Positions 6,690 to 8,301 of a stretch of 8,301 nucleotides of DNA are shown one piece after another. A program made the translations under genes and the position numbers. The notes below the pieces were generated by a model. It was not told the origin of the DNA. It made no database searches and saw only the letters and a list, made by a program, of their open reading frames with translations. Source of the stretch: Candidatus Bipolaricaulota bacterium (GTDB lineage Bacteria > Bipolaricaulota > Bipolaricaulia > UBA7950 > UBA9294); contig JAUWNQ010000016.1 in the NCBI GenBank assembly GCA_030612565.1, positions 1 to 8,301 of the forward strand, given 5' to 3'. How positions within the stretch are numbered: position 1 is the stretch's first letter; the number at the start of each line of letters is the position of its first letter.

Positions 6690-6735
6690 GGTACAGTCCC
6701 CAAGGCCCCACAGAAATCCGGAACCGTGGTTGTAG
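6690..6735. repeat. 46-nt dispersed repeat, copy 2
   Basis: Partner of 4276-4321 at about 78% identity. It begins with GGTACAGTCCCC, also found in similar form at 3487-3499, and lies 17 bp before the RAYT element at 6753. It may be the right-hand end of a third, otherwise lost RAYT-type element. Confidence 0.6.
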
Positions 6736-6763
6736 TCTTCGGAATTCTGATGGGGTCAGACCT

Positions 6764-7627
6764 TTATTCTTGATTCTTCTTCGCCTCGTCAACACGTTTC
6801 GCAATGATACTGATAGTCGAGAAGTGCAACCCCAGGGAATCTCCCACTTCTCTGAGCGTGTAGTGATAAACTCGTACGGCTTGATGAATCCGCTCATTGC
6901 GGGTTGCCTCATCAGAGATGCCCGAGAACAGATCTTCCAGGCTCGGTCGAGCAGCAAAGCGTTCTCCCCTTCGAATCTCTGGGTCAACAGGCTTCTCCGC
7001 AAGCAGGGGCTGCAGTTGCTTCATGAATGTATCGGTTCCCAAGAACATCCCCGCTTGCAGTTCTTCCCACACATCGACCTCTTTCCCTTGGTGCACAAAT
7101 TGGCGGTATGCACGTACTGCACGCGACCGCTCTGGATCAAACTGCGAGAGGACCCAATCGACCGTCAAGAACTCAGGTACGTCACTCTGGCCTGACGTTG
7201 CCCGATAGCTGTCCCACGGCCAATCCAGCACACTTCGAACCATCTTCGCACGAACTGGATTTAGCACAATGTACCGGGCCAGCTCCAGCAGATGGCTTTC
7301 CTTCTCCACAAGAATCGCCTTGAAGCGCCCTTGAAGAAGATGCCCAACCCGTTTGTGCCGACGGTTGAACCACTGTGTATAGACACCATTGAGCAGATGC
7401 ATCCCACGAGACAAGTTGGCTTCCGGCGTTTCGATGAGCAGGTGATAGTGGTTCGTCATCAAACAGTAGGCATGACAGATCCAACCGTATCTTGCAACCA
7501 CATCACCGAGCATCTCAAGGAATCGGGACCGATCCCTGTTGTCGAGGAAGATATCCTCACGTGCGTTTCCCCGACTGGTGACGTGGTAGACAGCACCTTC
7601 GTATTCCACTCGCAGCGGCCTTGCCAT
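6764..7627 (-). CDS. RAYT / IS200-like transposase (Y1_Tnp, HUH endonuclease)
   Basis: 287 aa from the ATG at 7627. The frame extends seven codons further, but MARPLR is the family's usual N-terminus. Landmarks in order: YHVTSRGNAREDIF (14-27); the metal-binding HUH motif NHYHLLIET, with His60 and His62; the likely catalytic Tyr83 in GVYTQWFNRR; GHLLQGRFKAILVE (95-108); ARYIVLNPVRAKMV (117-130); and WPWDSYRA (136-143). The C-terminal TLREVGDSLGLHFSTISIIAKR (257-278) is a helix-turn-helix, found in the longer RAYT subgroup and likely to bind the terminal repeats. The enzyme nicks single-stranded DNA at hairpin ends through a tyrosine-DNA link. All key residues are present, so it should be active. 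It is a different subfamily from the remnants at 1306-1404 and 3145-3450, whose N-terminal motif is PHHVTQRG. Confidence 0.95.
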   Translation of the reverse strand: MARPLRVEYEGAVYHVTSRGNAREDIFLDNRDRSRFLEMLGDVVARYGWICHAYCLMTNHYHLLIETPEANLSRGMHLLNGVYTQWFNRRHKRVGHLLQGRFKAILVEKESHLLELARYIVLNPVRAKMVRSVLDWPWDSYRATSGQSDVPEFLTVDWVLSQFDPERSRAVRAYRQFVHQGKEVDVWEELQAGMFLGTDTFMKQLQPLLAEKPVDPEIRRGERFAARPSLEDLFSGISDEATRNERIHQAVRVYHYTLREVGDSLGLHFSTISIIAKRVDEAKKNQE

Positions 7628-7636
7628 GATGCCGTC

Positions 7637-7642
7637 AGTATA
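7637..7642 (-). promoter_or_regulatory. -10 box of the RAYT gene
   Basis: On the minus strand TATACT lies nine bases before the ATG, which would start the transcript only a few bases from the start codon. There is no Shine-Dalgarno site, so near-leaderless expression is suggested. The same hexamer serves hicA. The -35 position falls within the terminal repeat and matches poorly. Confidence 0.4.
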
Positions 7643-7675
7643 GCACAAGCAAGATCAAAAATAAAGGTCTGACCC

Positions 7676-7695
7676 TAACAAACGCTAACAAACGC
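7676..7695 (+). repeat. Two tandem copies of a 10-bp unit
   Basis: TAACAAACGC occurs twice in a row, starting directly after the right end of the RAYT element. It may be a small duplication linked to insertion or slippage. Confidence 0.7.
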
Positions 7696-7753
7696 ACTGG
7701 GGATCGATGGAGTAGCTGAAGCGGTAAAAGACAACTTTCACTGCTTGGTTTGC

Positions 7754-7825
7754 TTAGCCGATCAATAACAAGAGACCAATAGCCAGCAGAACCACCAATC
7801 CTGCCACAATTATCCAAATTGACAT
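7754..7825 (-). CDS. Single-pass membrane microprotein (23 aa)
   Basis: The minus-strand ATG (complement of 7823-7825) has an AGAGGAGGTG ribosome-binding site with good spacing. The product, MSIWIIVAGLVVLLAIGLLL followed by LIG, is almost entirely hydrophobic and about the length of one membrane helix, so it should insert in the cytoplasmic membrane. Such peptides often modulate a larger membrane protein, but nothing nearby identifies a partner. A longer overlapping frame on the same strand starts five bases further upstream but lacks family features. It is too short for standard gene calling. I cannot name a family. Confidence 0.6.
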   Translation of the reverse strand: MSIWIIVAGLVVLLAIGLLLLIG

Positions 7826-7856
7826 CGTGCACCTCCTCTGTTCTTTCTTCCAGAAT

Positions 7857-7964
7857 TCAGTCAGACAGATTATCAAAAAAGTGCTTCATCTTCTACCGGT
7901 ACTCCTGGAACACCGCACGGCCTTCTTTGCTCAGACGGACCGTTGATGTAATGTGCCGTATAAT
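7857..7964 (-). pseudogene. Remnant of a winged-helix transcriptional regulator (C-terminal part)
   Basis: On the minus strand the frame reads RHITSTVRLSKEGRAVFQEY, R, then a TAG (7893-7895), and beyond it in the same frame KMKHFFDNLSD and a TGA. The pattern V-x-L-[ST]-x-EGR-x-x-F-x-x-Y-x-x-x-M is the wing and last helix of small winged-helix repressors (HTH_34 / MarR-like, from memory). The premature TAG and the absence of a recognisable first part show that the gene is dead. It lies between the microprotein and the AlkD-like gene. No longer frame here looks coding. Confidence 0.5.
7959..7964 (+). promoter_or_regulatory. Candidate -10 box upstream of the AlkD-like gene
   Basis: A perfect TATAAT 77 bp before the start codon. 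No acceptable -35 hexamer lies at 16-18 bp and there is no extended -10 TG, so this is tentative. Confidence 0.25.
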
Positions 7965-8040
7965 CGCTATTAGCCAGCACCACCGGAATACCGATTGACA
8001 GCGAGCTGGCATGAATTCGTGTCGAAAGGAGAGGCTCATC

Positions 8041-8301
8041 GTGCCATCTGTGAATGAAGTTCTGAAGAAGCTCAAGGAAAGGGCCAAGCCTGAGAATATA
8101 GAGGGGATGGCCAAGTACGGGATGACGAGAGACAGGAGGCTTGGCGTTGCGGTCCCGGAGATGCGGAAGATCGCGAAACAGAGAGGGAAGGAGCACCAGC
8201 TAGCCTTGGATCTGTGGAGGACCGGGATACCCGAAGCGATGATGGTCGCATCGATGGTAGACCCCGCTGAAGCGGTCACCGAGGGGCAGATGGAAGACTG
8301 G
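8041..8301 (+). CDS. AlkD-like DNA alkylation repair protein, N-terminal part
   Basis: 87 codons are present before the window ends. The sequence VNEVLKKLKERAKPENIEGM (5-24), AKYGMTRDRRLGVAVPEMRK (25-44), then IAK and DLWRTGIPEAMMVASMVDP matches the first helices of the AlkD/DNA-alkylation-repair family, HEAT-like repeat glycosylases that remove N3- and N7-alkylated purines. The typical pattern is M-A-x-[YF]-G-[IM]...LG[VI]x[VM]PxLRx[IL]AK and E-[AR]-x-[LV][AL][AS]. GTG at 8041 is chosen because AAGGAGAGG (8026-8034) lies just upstream. An in-frame ATG at 8011 has no ribosome-binding site and adds ten residues not expected for the family. The catalytic Asp lies beyond the window. It reads away from the mobile region and looks like ordinary chromosomal DNA. 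Confidence 0.85.
   Translation, partial: MPSVNEVLKKLKERAKPENIEGMAKYGMTRDRRLGVAVPEMRKIAKQRGKEHQLALDLWRTGIPEAMMVASMVDPAEAVTEGQMEDW

Larger units (their letters stand above)
6753..7675 (-). mobile_element. RAYT (REP-associated tyrosine transposase) element, apparently complete
   Basis: A single Y1-transposase gene lies between 22-bp inverted repeats: 6753-6774 begins GGGTCAGACCTTTATT, and 7654-7675 is its complement with one mismatch in 22. The gene's stop codon falls inside the left repeat. The total length is 923 bp. IS200-like and RAYT enzymes do not make target duplications, and none is evident. Confidence 0.8.

Noticed and set aside
8011..8040. ATG at 8011 as the AlkD-like start
   Set aside because: No Shine-Dalgarno site and ten extra non-family residues; GTG at 8041 has AAGGAGAGG.
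7893..8279. 128-codon minus-strand frame opposite the AlkD-like gene
   Set aside because: Most of it is the reverse complement of a clear AlkD-type coding sequence; only the winged-helix-like tail at 7857-7964 has its own signal.

Overview
This window comes from a bacterium, chromosomal in character: a heptose-nucleotide synthesis operon, a tRNA gene, Shine-Dalgarno sites of the AGGAGG type, and then about 7 kb of accessory DNA with relics of several mobile elements. Base composition looks moderately GC-rich by eye. The heptose genes suggest an organism that makes heptose-containing surface glycans (LPS or S-layer glycan). I cannot assign a phylum from the sequence.

Layout. (1) Positions 1-844 hold the end of a GHMP-family heptose-7-phosphate kinase (hddA type) and gmhA, one base apart, which is the classic pairing for making activated D-glycero-D-manno-heptose. 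(2) 883-955 is tRNA-Ala(GGC) with the G3:U70 identity pair. (3) About 956-4416 looks like an islet: a 22-nt copy of the tRNA 3' end (21/22 identical, same orientation) recurs at 4395-4416. Between the two lie a small, probably damaged gene (1018-1227), a 240-bp internally deleted RAYT transposase element (1275-1514), a secreted 470-aa protein with a CHAP/NlpC-P60-like Cys/His core and a probable discoidin-like C-terminal domain (1701-3113), a frameshifted RAYT C-terminal remnant (3145-3450) and a hicAB toxin-antitoxin pair (3699-4168) that may be transcribed without a leader. No integrase gene is visible in it. (4) 4417-5086 is sparse, with a lysine-rich 35-aa microprotein on the minus strand and the tail of a hydrophobic peptide cut off by the next element. 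(5) 5087-6389 is an IS3-family insertion sequence with orfA, a U UUU UUC slippery site, orfB with a full DDE triad, and terminal inverted repeats. (6) 6753-7675 is an apparently complete RAYT element (Y1/HUH transposase) bounded by 22-bp inverted repeats. (7) 7676-8301 has a 23-aa membrane microprotein, the decayed tail of a winged-helix regulator, and the start of an AlkD-like DNA alkylation repair gene.

How it fits together: the left and right edges are ordinary chromosomal genes. The middle is a tRNA-anchored accessory zone that has gathered at least two RAYT families, an IS3 element and a toxin-antitoxin pair around one unusual secreted protein. The clearest new observations are the tRNA 3'-end duplication, the derivation of the 240-bp MITE-like element from a RAYT gene (shown by its reading frame), and the secreted protein's domain architecture. 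Homology statements come from recognising family motifs by eye; no database search was run.
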